Positions 1 to 7,734 of a stretch of DNA of 12,796 bases are shown piece after piece. This DNA comes from Alistipes sp. Lineage in GTDB: Bacteria; Bacteroidota; Bacteroidia; Bacteroidales; Rikenellaceae. The translations under genes were made by a program, and so were the position numbers. Every line of letters begins with the position of its first letter. Within the stretch, counting starts at the first letter, position 1. The stretch lies in the NCBI GenBank assembly GCA_017560305.1, contig JAFYOF010000167.1:1-12796 (forward strand), in the 5' to 3' direction. Below the pieces are notes generated by a model. That model was not told the origin of the DNA and searched no databases. It saw nothing but the letters and a program-made list of their open reading frames with translations.

Positions 1-156
1 CGTGTTGAGAATCAGCGTCAGCGAGCAATCCTCTACCACGACACCGTGGAGATTTTCTTCGATGAGATTCGTACCCACATCGACAAGCTGGAGGAGGTCA
101 TTGACGACCAGTTGTGGCCATTGCCAAAGTATCGTGAGTTGTTGTTTATCAAGTAA
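1..156 (+). CDS. glnN: Type III glutamine synthetase, C-terminal end (5'-truncated by window edge)
   Basis: Frame 1 is open from the first base to a TAA at 154-156 and encodes the last 51 residues of a protein. The segment ends in DDQLWPLPKYRELLFIK. A tail with WPLPKYRELLF is, from memory, typical of the large type III glutamine synthetase (GSIII) of Bacteroidota, which forms glutamine from glutamate, ammonia and ATP in the cytoplasm. The preceding part (HDTVEIFFDEIRTHIDKLEE) is helical and fits the GSIII C-terminal helical region. The catalytic domain lies outside the window, so activity cannot be assessed. The next gene starts 20 bases after the stop on the same strand, with no terminator-like hairpin between. 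The assignment rests on the tail motif alone. Confidence 0.82.
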   Translation, partial: RVENQRQRAILYHDTVEIFFDEIRTHIDKLEEVIDDQLWPLPKYRELLFIK

Positions 157-176
157 TTAATAATATCGAGAGAAAG

Positions 177-1280
177 ATGAAGATGAGATTTTTATTGAGC
201 GCTGCACTTTGCGCCCTTGCACTCGCCGTGAGTGGCTGCGCAGGGAAAAAGTCGGTAGAGGCGACCCAGTTGCCCTTTACCTACCAGAATCCGTTACCCT
301 TCTCCTACACCTATTTCGATGGAGAGTGCGACCGCACCATCACCGAGTTGCGTGACCCCTGCATTATGCGTGATGGCGACACCTACTATCTTGTCTTCAC
401 CCACTTCCCGTTCACTCACCACACCAGCCGTGACGAGTCGAAACCCGATTTGAACTCTTCGCCAGGCATCCGCCTCTACTCGTCGAAGGATTTGAAGGAG
501 TGGAAGTTTGAGAACTGGATTGTAAAGTCGAGCGACCTGCCCGAGGATTGCCCTTACAAGCACCGCTTCTGGGCACCAGAGCTGCGCAAGATGAACGGCA
601 AGTATTACATCATCTTCTATGCCGACAACTGGTTAAAGGATGAGTATAATGTGCGTGGCGAGATGGGTTATGTAGGCTTCGTGGGCGTGGCTGACAAGCC
701 GACAGGCCCTTACGAGCATATCACCTGGTTGCCAGGCTCGGGATGTGATACCCACCTCTTTGCCGATGACGATGGTCAGTTCTACTCGGTGATGCCTTTC
801 GGCGACACATTCGTTCAGAAGGCTAATCTTGAGGATATTGAGAACGGAAATATCTTCCTTGAGGGTGAGCGCAAAAAGGTTGTCAATCGTGATAACGCCG
901 ATATTGGAATAAAATTCAGCCCCGACTATATGGAGGCTCCGTGGATGATGCGCCGAGGCGATAAGTATGTCTTGTTCTCGGGCTCGCCATACAAGCCAGA
1001 GCAGCGCCCCGAGGGTGATGACAGCTCTCTTGCCGATGGCTATTGGGTTGGCGTGGCAATGGCGGATAACATCTGGGGCCCTTATGTCAAGCAGCCTCAA
1101 ATCTTCCTTGGCGGTCACATCGCAGTCTTCACGGGTCCCGATGGCAAGGAGTGGTTCTCCTACCGCAACGAGTCGGGTGGTGAGGCGCACGGCAAGTTGT
1201 GCATCGACCCAATCCCGTTTGAGGAGGATGGCTCGCTGAAACCATTTGAGCCGTCACGCGGAGAGATAACAATAGAATAA
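177..1280 (+). CDS. GH43-family glycoside hydrolase, lipoprotein
   Basis: This 367-residue protein has a signal peptide ending in a lipobox (AVSGC, Cys21), so it is predicted to be lipid-anchored. No acidic residues follow the cysteine (CAGKKS), so the Bacteroidota surface-export signal is not evident and a periplasmic site is likely. The rest looks like a five-bladed GH43 propeller. Likely catalytic positions are Asp60 in RDP (general base), Asp191 in the CDTHLFADDDG blade motif (pKa modulator) and Glu253 in MEAPW (general acid). His314 in GGH matches the central-cavity histidine of GH43. WAPE at 132-135 is another typical blade motif. GH43 enzymes usually release arabinose, xylose or galactose from plant polysaccharides; the substrate cannot be read here. 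A second ATG two codons in (183) is an equally good start. The gene follows glutamine synthetase by 20 bases and ends at a shared terminator, convergent with the propeller gene. Confidence 0.88.
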   Translation: MKMRFLLSAALCALALAVSGCAGKKSVEATQLPFTYQNPLPFSYTYFDGECDRTITELRDPCIMRDGDTYYLVFTHFPFTHHTSRDESKPDLNSSPGIRLYSSKDLKEWKFENWIVKSSDLPEDCPYKHRFWAPELRKMNGKYYIIFYADNWLKDEYNVRGEMGYVGFVGVADKPTGPYEHITWLPGSGCDTHLFADDDGQFYSVMPFGDTFVQKANLEDIENGNIFLEGERKKVVNRDNADIGIKFSPDYMEAPWMMRRGDKYVLFSGSPYKPEQRPEGDDSSLADGYWVGVAMADNIWGPYVKQPQIFLGGHIAVFTGPDGKEWFSYRNESGGEAHGKLCIDPIPFEEDGSLKPFEPSRGEITIE

Positions 1281-1324
1281 AGAAAAGGTTGCCATCCATT
1301 TGGGTGACAACCTTTCTCTTTTAC
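1281..1324. terminator. Bidirectional rho-independent terminator between convergent glycosidase genes
   Basis: An 8-bp stem (1284-1291 with 1308-1315, AAAGGTTG/CAACCTTT) continues after one C-A mismatch into a 5-bp stem (1293-1297 with 1302-1306), capped by a 4-base loop (ATTT, 1298-1301). T-rich sequence follows on the plus strand and a T-rich stretch follows on the minus strand. It can therefore end both the GH43 transcript and the convergent propeller transcript. It fills nearly all of the 40-base gap between the two stop codons. Confidence 0.85.
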
Positions 1325-2415
1325 TTTCTCCCCGGGAACTTGAGCTCGCTCTTGCCCATATCCTTCGATGTGGCTACCGCGATACCTCGCTCGCCCCGTT
1401 TGCTCACGGCGCAGTAGAAGTGGTAGACCACGCCCTTGTGCTTCACTACGCAGGGCTTGTGGGCGTATTGCGCATCAAACTCCTCGCTTGGCTCGATGAG
1501 TGGCTTGCCCTCCCAGTCGGTCCAGTTTACAAGGTCGTATGAGCAGGCAAATGTGTCCCACGCCTTGCCCGATGACTCCTTGTCCCAGCCAAAGCCGAAG
1601 TACCACATCACCCATAACTTGCCCATCCTCTGCAGGTATGCGTCGCCCGATATGCCCTTGTGGTGGTCAATCACGGGGTCTTTGCCCAGTCGCTGCCAAC
1701 TCTCCATATCGTCGCTTGTGGCCATTCCGATGCGCTCGGCATTGCCCTTGGCGTTGTAGTACATCACAAAGTCGTGACCCGTGAGTCGCTTTTTGTCGCG
1801 TATCACCGTGCTCTTGTAAATCTTGTGGTTATCCCACCAGTTGGCATCCTTGTCCTCGGGAGAGAGGATAGGCTCTGCGAGGCGTTGCCATTCGTGAGCC
1901 GCAGTGGGGGAGTCGGATGTGCAGGCTATGCCCGCCGCCAGCGAGCCCTCCTCATATCCGCGCGTGTTGCCGCCCAGATAACTCATCCACTTTCTGCCCT
2001 TGTAACTGCCCAGTTTATAACTGCCGCCCCACTTGGTCTCCACCAGCGCGAGGTAGCCCGCCTTCTGGTTTACATCCCAGTCCTTAGGGTCGGAGAAACT
2101 CATCACCTTGCCCAAAGTCTCCCAGTGCAGCAGGTCGGGGCTCTTTGCCATCCAGGTCTCGTAGCCTCTGCCGTCGAAGATGATGTAGTACATATACCAG
2201 TTCTTGCCCTTGCGGAAGATGCTTGGACTGTCGGTCATCTGCTCCGCCGTGGGGGCGGTCACGACCAGACCATACTTATGCGTCGCGTGAATCTCGTTGT
2301 AGACACGCTCCATCTCCTCCTGCGGAACTCTCTGTTGTGCTCTCAGTGTTGTGGCGCAGAGCATTGCAGCGCAGATGGCAATGCAGATTCTTGTTGGGTA
2401 GTGTGATGTTTTCAT
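1321..2415 (-). CDS. Secreted five-bladed beta-propeller glycosidase-like protein, family uncertain
   Basis: This 364-residue protein begins with a Sec signal peptide (probable cut after LRA, residue 26). The mature part carries repeated propeller blades of the type seen in GH43, GH117, GH130 and related families: SPSIFRKGKNWYMYYIIF (63-80), MAKSPDLLHWETLG (89-102), FVMYYNAKG (216-224), IGMATSDDMESWQRLG (229-244), LWVMWYFGFG (267-276) and YDLVNWTDWEG (293-303). Asp62 in TDSP sits where the first-blade base lies in GH43-like enzymes. Glu155-Glu156 in GYEEGS and Asp258 in SGDAYL are further candidate active-site acids. The standard GH43 RDP and EAP/EGP motifs are absent, so I do not assign it to GH43. 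It resembles proteins usually annotated only as 'glycosylase' in Bacteroidota. It starts 15 bases after the GH76 stop, implying an operon and a shared glycan target. Fold class is well supported; reaction and substrate are unknown. Confidence 0.75.
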   Translation of the reverse strand: MKTSHYPTRICIAICAAMLCATTLRAQQRVPQEEMERVYNEIHATHKYGLVVTAPTAEQMTDSPSIFRKGKNWYMYYIIFDGRGYETWMAKSPDLLHWETLGKVMSFSDPKDWDVNQKAGYLALVETKWGGSYKLGSYKGRKWMSYLGGNTRGYEEGSLAAGIACTSDSPTAAHEWQRLAEPILSPEDKDANWWDNHKIYKSTVIRDKKRLTGHDFVMYYNAKGNAERIGMATSDDMESWQRLGKDPVIDHHKGISGDAYLQRMGKLWVMWYFGFGWDKESSGKAWDTFACSYDLVNWTDWEGKPLIEPSEEFDAQYAHKPCVVKHKGVVYHFYCAVSKRGERGIAVATSKDMGKSELKFPGRK

Positions 2416-2430
2416 ATCGAAAAAGTTTGT

Positions 2431-3672
2431 TTACTTCAAAGGCTTGAGCACGCACATCGCCTCCATCAGCATACATCCCGAGAGGTGCGATGTCAGCGGC
2501 ACATTGGTAATGCTCTTTGGTGCTTCCCACCACTTGCCGCCGTAGAGATAGGTCTTTGGGTTGATGCCATTCTCGGCCATCGTTGTTGCAAGGTGGGTGA
2601 GGTAGTTGTGGAACTTGGTGCGTGTGGCGATGTCGAGAGTCTCATCGTTGATGAGCTTCACGAAGTAGCGGAAGAAGATGCCGTGGAACAGACCGCCATC
2701 GCCGCCTGCCGCATCCTCCAGCACACCCTTGTTGTTGCTCATTCTTTCGATGACATAGTTCGCTGCCAGTACCGCATCGTCAAGATACTGCTTGTCGCCC
2801 GTAATCTTGTAGAGTTCGTGTGCCGCTCCGAGGAATGTGCCCTGATTGTAGGTGAAAATCCATCGGCGGTTTATCTCGCCGCGACCGTTGATGTTGTCCG
2901 CCACAGCGCCCCTGCGGCTGTCGAAGAGCACCTTGCGCATCCAGTGATATATCTTCTTTGCCTCATTGAGATACTCCTCCTTAGACTTGCCGCCCTGAAG
3001 ACCTGCCTGGTCGTAGAAGTTGTAGAGTCGGGCTGCTATGAGTGCTGCCGGACCATTCGAGCAGGCGTTCTTTGACTTCGATACATCGGTCTTCCAGGTG
3101 ATGCCGCCATACCAGGGACCCTCGTCCTCTGGACCCCAGGTTGACCATATCCACTGGTCGTACATCTGGCGAGCCTTCTTGATATAGGTCACATCGCCCG
3201 TGCTCTCCCACATACGAATCTGCGCCAGCACAATCCACTCCATATCATCCACAAAGACATTCCACCAGCGGTCCTCTCTGCGACCCGAGAAGTTGAATTT
3301 CGGTGCGCCCTCCCACCACAGAGGGTAGAGGTCGAGATACTCCTTCTTGCCTGAACGCATATAGGCATCCACGATGACATCCATCGCGTGAGCCTGTGGC
3401 CAGTAGTGGTTTGTGGTGAGGTTTGCGAGATTGCTGCCGTAGTTGAAGTAGTAACGCTTCTCAAATCCGTAGAAGTTTGCGCCCCAGAAGTGGTCGACAA
3501 GGGCTTGAGACATACCCTCTGCCATCTTCTTCCAATACTTTGGGCTCTTTTGCTTTGCTGCTTTTTGTTCTACCTCTGCTGCCGAGGAGTTGCCTTCAGC
3601 AGCCATAGTCATCTGTGCCGATGCCATCACCGATAGCGTCAGCATTAAAAATAACATCTTTCTCATAAGCAT
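2431..3672 (-). CDS. GH76-family endo-alpha-1,6-mannanase-like glycoside hydrolase, secreted
   Basis: This 413-residue protein has an N-terminal signal peptide (hydrophobic segment about 5-24, cut after ASA at 19 or near 24) and then a single (alpha/alpha)6-barrel domain of GH76 type. The hallmark is the paired aspartate in VDDMEW (Asp142, Asp143), the nucleophile and acid/base pair in characterised GH76 mannanases. Other family-like stretches are YWPQAHAMDVIVDAY (90-104), GGITWK (189-194), KNACSNGPAALIAARLY (201-217) and TYNQGTFLGAAHELY (274-288). GH76 enzymes cut alpha-1,6-mannan backbones, for example in fungal cell walls, although other alpha-mannoside-containing glycans are possible. Length is normal for a one-domain member. 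ATGs at codons 1, 3 and 6 are all possible starts; codon 3 (3666) gives a more usual signal peptide beginning MRK. The gene lies 78 bases downstream of tRNA-Gly on the same strand and probably leads an operon with the propeller gene. Confidence 0.9.
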   Translation of the reverse strand: MLMRKMLFLMLTLSVMASAQMTMAAEGNSSAAEVEQKAAKQKSPKYWKKMAEGMSQALVDHFWGANFYGFEKRYYFNYGSNLANLTTNHYWPQAHAMDVIVDAYMRSGKKEYLDLYPLWWEGAPKFNFSGRREDRWWNVFVDDMEWIVLAQIRMWESTGDVTYIKKARQMYDQWIWSTWGPEDEGPWYGGITWKTDVSKSKNACSNGPAALIAARLYNFYDQAGLQGGKSKEEYLNEAKKIYHWMRKVLFDSRRGAVADNINGRGEINRRWIFTYNQGTFLGAAHELYKITGDKQYLDDAVLAANYVIERMSNNKGVLEDAAGGDGGLFHGIFFRYFVKLINDETLDIATRTKFHNYLTHLATTMAENGINPKTYLYGGKWWEAPKSITNVPLTSHLSGCMLMEAMCVLKPLK

Positions 3673-3732
3673 TTTTATTGTAGTAATAGGTTAATACAAC
3701 TTCTTTCGGTTGTTTCGCTTCGGCTGGGCAGG

Positions 3733-3748
3733 CAGGTATTGTGACCTG
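3733..3748 (-). other. Small hairpin just downstream of tRNA-Gly
   Basis: CAGGT (3733-3737) and ACCTG (3744-3748) form a 5-bp stem with a 6-base loop, starting three bases beyond the tRNA discriminator base. It lacks a following T-tract on the minus strand, so it looks more like a processing or 3'-trailer structure than a terminator. The rest of the 78-base gap to the GH76 start shows no TAnnTTTG element. Confidence 0.4.
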
Positions 3749-3750
3749 TG

Positions 3751-3823
3751 AGCGGTAAACGGGACTCGAACCCGCGACCCTCGGCTTGGGAAGCCGATGC
3801 TCTACCAACTGAGCTATTACCGC
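3751..3823 (-). tRNA. tRNA-Gly, anticodon CCC
   Basis: Read on the minus strand, the gene folds into a complete cloverleaf. It has a 7-bp acceptor stem (GCGGTAA with TTACCGC), a D arm with GCTC/GAGC around AGTTGGTA, and an anticodon stem TCGGC/GCCGA closing the loop TTCCCAA. The variable loop is short, and the T arm is GCGGG/CCCGT (one G-U pair) around TTCGAGT. The anticodon CCC reads GGG, giving glycine. The discriminator base is U (complement of A at 3751), as expected for bacterial tRNA-Gly, and CCA is not encoded. A strong promoter lies just upstream. The GH76 operon lies downstream on the same strand. Confidence 0.96.
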
Positions 3824-3847
3824 AAGTGGGGTGGTGTAACACCTATA

Positions 3848-3879
3848 CAAATATAGTGATTTTTTCCTTCCCACGCAAA
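3848..3879 (-). promoter_or_regulatory. Bacteroidota-type promoter of tRNA-Gly
   Basis: On the minus strand a TTTG at 3879-3876 is followed after exactly 20 bases by TATATTTG at 3855-3848, matching the -33 and -7 elements of the Bacteroidota primary sigma factor. Transcription would start around 3841, about 18 bases before the tRNA 5' end at 3823. The -33 element sits immediately after the T-tract of the upstream terminator. Confidence 0.85.
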
Positions 3880-3913
3880 CAAAAAAATAGCCCAATGCGT
3901 GATTGGACTATTT
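3880..3913 (-). terminator. Rho-independent terminator of the lepA-acyl-CoA ligase transcript
   Basis: A 12-position stem (3885-3896 with 3902-3913) has one C-A mismatch and a 5-base loop (GCGTG, 3897-3901). On the minus strand it runs into a T-tract at 3887-3881. It begins 21 bases after the ligase stop codon, so it should end that transcript before the tRNA-Gly promoter. Confidence 0.88.
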
Positions 3914-3934
3914 CTTCTATTTATAAAAGTATCT

Positions 3935-5839
3935 CTACTTTGCAATCTGCTTGATGGCCTCCAGGTTCTTTGGGTTTGCAGCCTTCTTGCCCTCGGGAGT
4001 GTAAACATACTCCAAACGGTCGGCATAGCGCTCCTCAACCTTGCCACGGACAACCTTCATCGTGCTGTTCACAAGGCCGTTCTGCTCGGTGAATGGCTCG
4101 CCAACGATAGCTACAGCGCCTGGCAACCAGCGGTCTGGGAACTCGTCGGCATACTCGCCACCTGTGCGGTACTTGTCAATCTCTGCCGAGATAGCCTGTG
4201 CCACCACAGCCAACGATGCGTCGTCGTCCTTGCCCGCCAGCATAGAGCGTACAGCCTCGCGGTTAGGTACTACGATAGCCGAAGTGAATGGGCTCTGGTT
4301 ATTGTAGATGATAATCTGGTCGATGAGCTTCGACTTATCCACAATAGCCTCCTCCATACCCTCTGGGCTATACTTCTCGCCATCGGCTGCAATCAGCAAG
4401 CTCTTGAAACGACCCAGCACATAGAGGAAACCATCCTCAGCCATATAACCCATATCGCCAGTGTAGAGCCAGCCATCCTTCACGGTCTCAGCCGTTGCCG
4501 ATGGATTCTTCCAGTAGCCTGCCATCACATTCTCGCCCTTGATGACAATCTCACCCTTCACGCCAGTAGGCATCTCGTTGCCCTCGCTGTCGAGAATCTT
4601 GATCTCCAGAGGCTGGATAACCATACCCGACGAGCCGAAGCGGTGACGCTTCTCGCCCAATGAGTTTGCCGAGATGATAGGCGTAGCCTCCGAGAGACCA
4701 TAGCCCTGCAACATAGGCATACCCACCGCGTAGAAGAAACGCTGCAACTCCGAGTCGAGCAATGCGCCTCCACCCACAAAGAACTTGATGTTGCCACCAA
4801 AGCCTGCGCGTACCTTCTCGAAGAGAATCTTATCGAACAGAGCAACCAATGGTTTGAGGATGAAACGCCATCCCTTGCCCTTTGAGTAGCCGTCCTGATT
4901 GTACTCGTAAGCCACCTTCAGGGCGAAGTTGAAGAGCTTCTCAACCTTTGGACCCTGCTTCTTGATTGAAGTCTCGATGCTCTTGCGGAAGTTCTTTGCA
5001 AGGGCTGGTACCGAGAGCAACACATGAGGCTTCACCTCCTTGATATTGATAGGCACATTCTTCAATGTCTCCATTGGTGTGCGGCCAACCTGAGTCGTTG
5101 CAACCGAAGCACCACAAGCCACCATAATGTAGAAACCTGCCACATGGGCGAAGCAGTGGTCGAGTGGGAGGATGATGAACATACGATACTCCGAAGGGAT
5201 GTTGATGCGGGTCAACGCCTGCTCAACATTGGCAGTATAGTTGCGGTGAGTGAGGATTACGCCCTTTGGGTCGGCTGTTGTACCCGATGTGTAGGTGATA
5301 GTGGCGTAGTCATCGTTCTGAATAGCCTGACCGACCTTCATAAACTCCGCCTCGTTTGCCTTGAGGTACTCCTCGCCCTTTACCATCAGGTCAGCGAGCA
5401 GAATCTCGCCCTCCTCCTTTGGCTCTGCGCCACCGAAGATAATCACATTCTTGACAAGTGGCAACTGCTCACGGATGCTGCGAATCTTTGGCAACTGGTT
5501 GCGTGACACGAAGATTGTCTCAACATCGGCGTGGCGCAAGCGGAACAACAAATCGTTTGCCTCCTCCAACTTGATTGAGAGAGGTACGCTGATAGCACCC
5601 GCATACAACAGACCAAGCTCCGAGATAATCCAGTTGTTGCAACCCTCAGCAAGGATTGAGACTGTCTGCTTTGGCTTAACACCGATGGCAGCCAGACCAG
5701 CACCCACCTTCAATGCGAGTTCGCGAGTCTGCTTGTAACTTGTTGGCTGGAACACGCCATCGTGCTTCTCCAGCAAGAAGTCCTTGTCGCCATACTGTGC
5801 AACCGATGACTCAAAAAGGTCGATAATAGTCTTTTTCAT
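3935..5839 (-). CDS. Long-chain fatty acid-CoA ligase (AMP-forming)
   Basis: This 634-residue cytoplasmic or membrane-associated enzyme belongs to the ANL adenylating superfamily, long-chain acyl-CoA synthetase branch (FadD15-like). It would activate fatty acids with ATP and join them to coenzyme A. Motifs in order are the phosphate-binding loop YTSGTTADPKG (183-193), GYGLSEATP (379-387), YTGD (459-462), the hinge region LGRFKSLL (475-482, Arg477) and a C-terminal candidate catalytic lysine in NSTMKVVRGK (Lys595). In the P-loop, Ala189 replaces the more common Gly; this variant occurs in Bacteroidota relatives as far as I recall and need not harm activity. The length fits the long-chain branch, which has an insert relative to acetyl-CoA synthetases. 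It starts 19 bases after the lepA stop with no terminator between, so the two are probably co-transcribed. Chain-length preference is not readable. Confidence 0.93.
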   Translation of the reverse strand: MKKTIIDLFESSVAQYGDKDFLLEKHDGVFQPTSYKQTRELALKVGAGLAAIGVKPKQTVSILAEGCNNWIISELGLLYAGAISVPLSIKLEEANDLLFRLRHADVETIFVSRNQLPKIRSIREQLPLVKNVIIFGGAEPKEEGEILLADLMVKGEEYLKANEAEFMKVGQAIQNDDYATITYTSGTTADPKGVILTHRNYTANVEQALTRINIPSEYRMFIILPLDHCFAHVAGFYIMVACGASVATTQVGRTPMETLKNVPINIKEVKPHVLLSVPALAKNFRKSIETSIKKQGPKVEKLFNFALKVAYEYNQDGYSKGKGWRFILKPLVALFDKILFEKVRAGFGGNIKFFVGGGALLDSELQRFFYAVGMPMLQGYGLSEATPIISANSLGEKRHRFGSSGMVIQPLEIKILDSEGNEMPTGVKGEIVIKGENVMAGYWKNPSATAETVKDGWLYTGDMGYMAEDGFLYVLGRFKSLLIAADGEKYSPEGMEEAIVDKSKLIDQIIIYNNQSPFTSAIVVPNREAVRSMLAGKDDDASLAVVAQAISAEIDKYRTGGEYADEFPDRWLPGAVAIVGEPFTEQNGLVNSTMKVVRGKVEERYADRLEYVYTPEGKKAANPKNLEAIKQIAK

Positions 5840-5858
5840 ATAGTTTAGATTGTTTTAT

Positions 5859-7649
5859 TTAATCCATCTTTAACACAGCAAGGAACGCAGACTGTGGTAC
5901 CTGAACATTACCCACCTGACGCATACGCTTCTTACCTGCCTTCTGCTTCTCCAGCAGCTTACGCTTACGCGAGATATCACCACCATAACACTTTGCAGTC
6001 ACATCCTTACGCACGGCCTTCACGGTCTCACGGGCGATAATCTTCGCACCGATAGCCGCCTGAATAGCGATGTCGAACTGCTGGCGAGGGATGAGCTCCT
6101 TGAGTTTCTCACACATCTTGCGACCGAAGTCGTAGGCGTGGTCAGCGTAGATAAGCGAAGAAAGGGCATCCACAGGCTCGCCGTTGAGCAGGATGTCGAG
6201 CTTCGCCAACTTCGATGGCTGGTAGCCGGTGCGGTGGTAGTCGAATGATGCGTAACCCTTCGAGATACTCTTCAACTTATCGTAGAAGTCGAAGACAATC
6301 TCCGACAATGGCATATCGAAATTCACCTCCACGCGGTCCTGAGTGATGAAGTTCTGATTCTTCAACACGCCACGCTTGTCAATACAGAGTTTGATTACTG
6401 CGCCAAGGAAATCCGACTTTGTGATAATCTGTGCGTTGATATATGGCTCCTCGATAGATGAAATCTTTGTCACCTCTGGCAGGCCCGATGGATTGTGTAC
6501 CTCCAACACATCGCCCGATGTTGTTGTGATGCGGTACGATACATTAGGCACGGTAGTGATGACATCCATATCAAACTCGCGGTACAGACGCTCCTGAATA
6601 ATCTCCATATGCAGCAGACCCAGGAAACCGCAACGGAAACCGAAGCCGAGTGCGAGTGAACTCTCTGGCTCGAAAGTGAGCGAGGCGTCGTTGAGCTGCA
6701 ACTTCTCGAGCGAAGCACGCAAGTCCTCATACTGGTCAGCCTCCACAGGATATACACCCGCAAAGACCATAGGCTTCACATCCTCGAAACCTGCGATAGC
6801 CTCCTTGCATGGGTTGGTCATTGTGGTGATGGTATCTCCCACCTTCACATCCTTCGAGTTCTTGATACCCGAGCAGATGTAACCCACATCACCAGCCTTA
6901 ATCTCCTGACGAGGACTCATCTTGAGTTTCAAAACGCCAATCTCGTCGGCGTCGTAGTCGTTGCCGATGTTGAAGAACTTCACATGGTCGCCCTTGCGGA
7001 GTGTGCCGTTGAAGACACGGTAGTAGGCGATGATACCACGGAATGGGTTGAACACAGAGTCGAAAATCAACGCCTGCAAAGGACCGTTCTCGTCACCCTT
7101 TGGCGCTGGGATGCGCTCGATGATTGCCTCCAGCACATCATCCACACCCTGACCAGTCTTACCCGAAGCCAAGAGGATGTCCTCCTCCTTGCAACCGATA
7201 AGGTCGATAACCTGATCCTTCACCTCGTCAACCATCGCCGACTCAACATCAATCTTGTTTAGCACGGGGATAATCTCCAGATCGTTGCCGATAGCAAGGT
7301 AGAGGTTTGAGATTGTCTGCGCCTGAATACCCTGTGTGGCATCCACCACAAGCAGAGCACCCTCGCAGGATGCGATGGCGCGGCTCACCTCATACGAAAA
7401 GTCGACATGTCCTGGGGTGTCAATCAGGTTGAGTACATATTTCTCGCCATTTCGAGCCACATACTCCATCTGGATGGCGTGACTCTTGATGGTGATTCCC
7501 TTTTCACGCTCAAGGTCCATATCGTCCAATACCTGCGACTGCATCTCGCGCTGGTTCAATGTGTTGGTGAACTCCAAAAGACGGTCGGCAAGTGTAGACT
7601 TACCGTGGTCGATATGGGCTATAATACAAAAGTTACGAATGTTTTTCAT
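5859..7649 (-). CDS. lepA: Elongation factor 4 (back-translocating GTPase LepA)
   Basis: This 596-residue translational GTPase is full length for LepA/EF4, which acts on ribosomes and is linked to back-translocation and 30S biogenesis. The G motifs are all present: G1 AHIDHGKS (11-18), G2 GITI (51-54), G3 DTPGH (77-81), G4 NKID (131-134) and G5 ASGKTG (161-166). They are followed by EF-G-like domains II, III and V. The LepA-specific C-terminal domain ends in the basic stretch [20 protein letters not shown] and the tail [13 protein letters not shown], which distinguishes it from EF-G. A TAnnTTTG element lies 20 bases before the ATG. The downstream partner is the acyl-CoA ligase, 19 bases away; this pairing suggests shared transcription rather than shared function. 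Confidence 0.98.
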   Translation of the reverse strand: MKNIRNFCIIAHIDHGKSTLADRLLEFTNTLNQREMQSQVLDDMDLEREKGITIKSHAIQMEYVARNGEKYVLNLIDTPGHVDFSYEVSRAIASCEGALLVVDATQGIQAQTISNLYLAIGNDLEIIPVLNKIDVESAMVDEVKDQVIDLIGCKEEDILLASGKTGQGVDDVLEAIIERIPAPKGDENGPLQALIFDSVFNPFRGIIAYYRVFNGTLRKGDHVKFFNIGNDYDADEIGVLKLKMSPRQEIKAGDVGYICSGIKNSKDVKVGDTITTMTNPCKEAIAGFEDVKPMVFAGVYPVEADQYEDLRASLEKLQLNDASLTFEPESSLALGFGFRCGFLGLLHMEIIQERLYREFDMDVITTVPNVSYRITTTSGDVLEVHNPSGLPEVTKISSIEEPYINAQIITKSDFLGAVIKLCIDKRGVLKNQNFITQDRVEVNFDMPLSEIVFDFYDKLKSISKGYASFDYHRTGYQPSKLAKLDILLNGEPVDALSSLIYADHAYDFGRKMCEKLKELIPRQQFDIAIQAAIGAKIIARETVKAVRKDVTAKCYGGDISRKRKLLEKQKAGKKRMRQVGNVQVPQSAFLAVLKMD

Positions 7650-7677
7650 TGCACATAATATAAATCGTGCAAATATA
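7650..7677 (-). promoter_or_regulatory. Candidate -7 element and 5' inverted repeat of lepA
   Basis: On the minus strand TATATTTG (7677-7670) matches the Bacteroidota -7 consensus and would give a leader of roughly 13 bases. No TTTG is found at the expected 19-20 base distance, so the promoter is only half supported. A small inverted repeat (TGCAC 7650-7654 with GTGCA 7667-7671) overlaps the element and abuts the start codon; its role is unknown. The 85-base gap to the EamA gene shows no strong terminator, so read-through from upstream is possible. Confidence 0.5.
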
Positions 7678-7734
7678 AGAATTTTAATTGGAAATTAATA
7701 GCCCAGATGCGATTTCCTTATATAAAAGGTAAAA

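Noticed and set aside
1660..2406. Long plus-strand open frame (248 codons) opposite the propeller gene
   Set aside because: It overlaps a well-supported gene on the other strand, has no recognisable motifs or plausible signal, and its length follows from the codon bias of the true gene.
1..3750. Possible genomic island inserted at the tRNA-Gly 3' end
   Set aside because: I found no duplicated tRNA 3' fragment, integrase or transposase in the window, so an island is not called.
3596..3895. Minus-strand open frame covering the tRNA-Gly gene
   Set aside because: It runs through a complete tRNA cloverleaf, its promoter and the start of GH76, so it is not a protein gene.
3899..4663. Plus-strand open frame (254 codons) opposite the acyl-CoA ligase
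   Set aside because: The minus-strand frame has all adenylation motifs. The plus-strand product is unlike any family I know and starts inside the terminator region.
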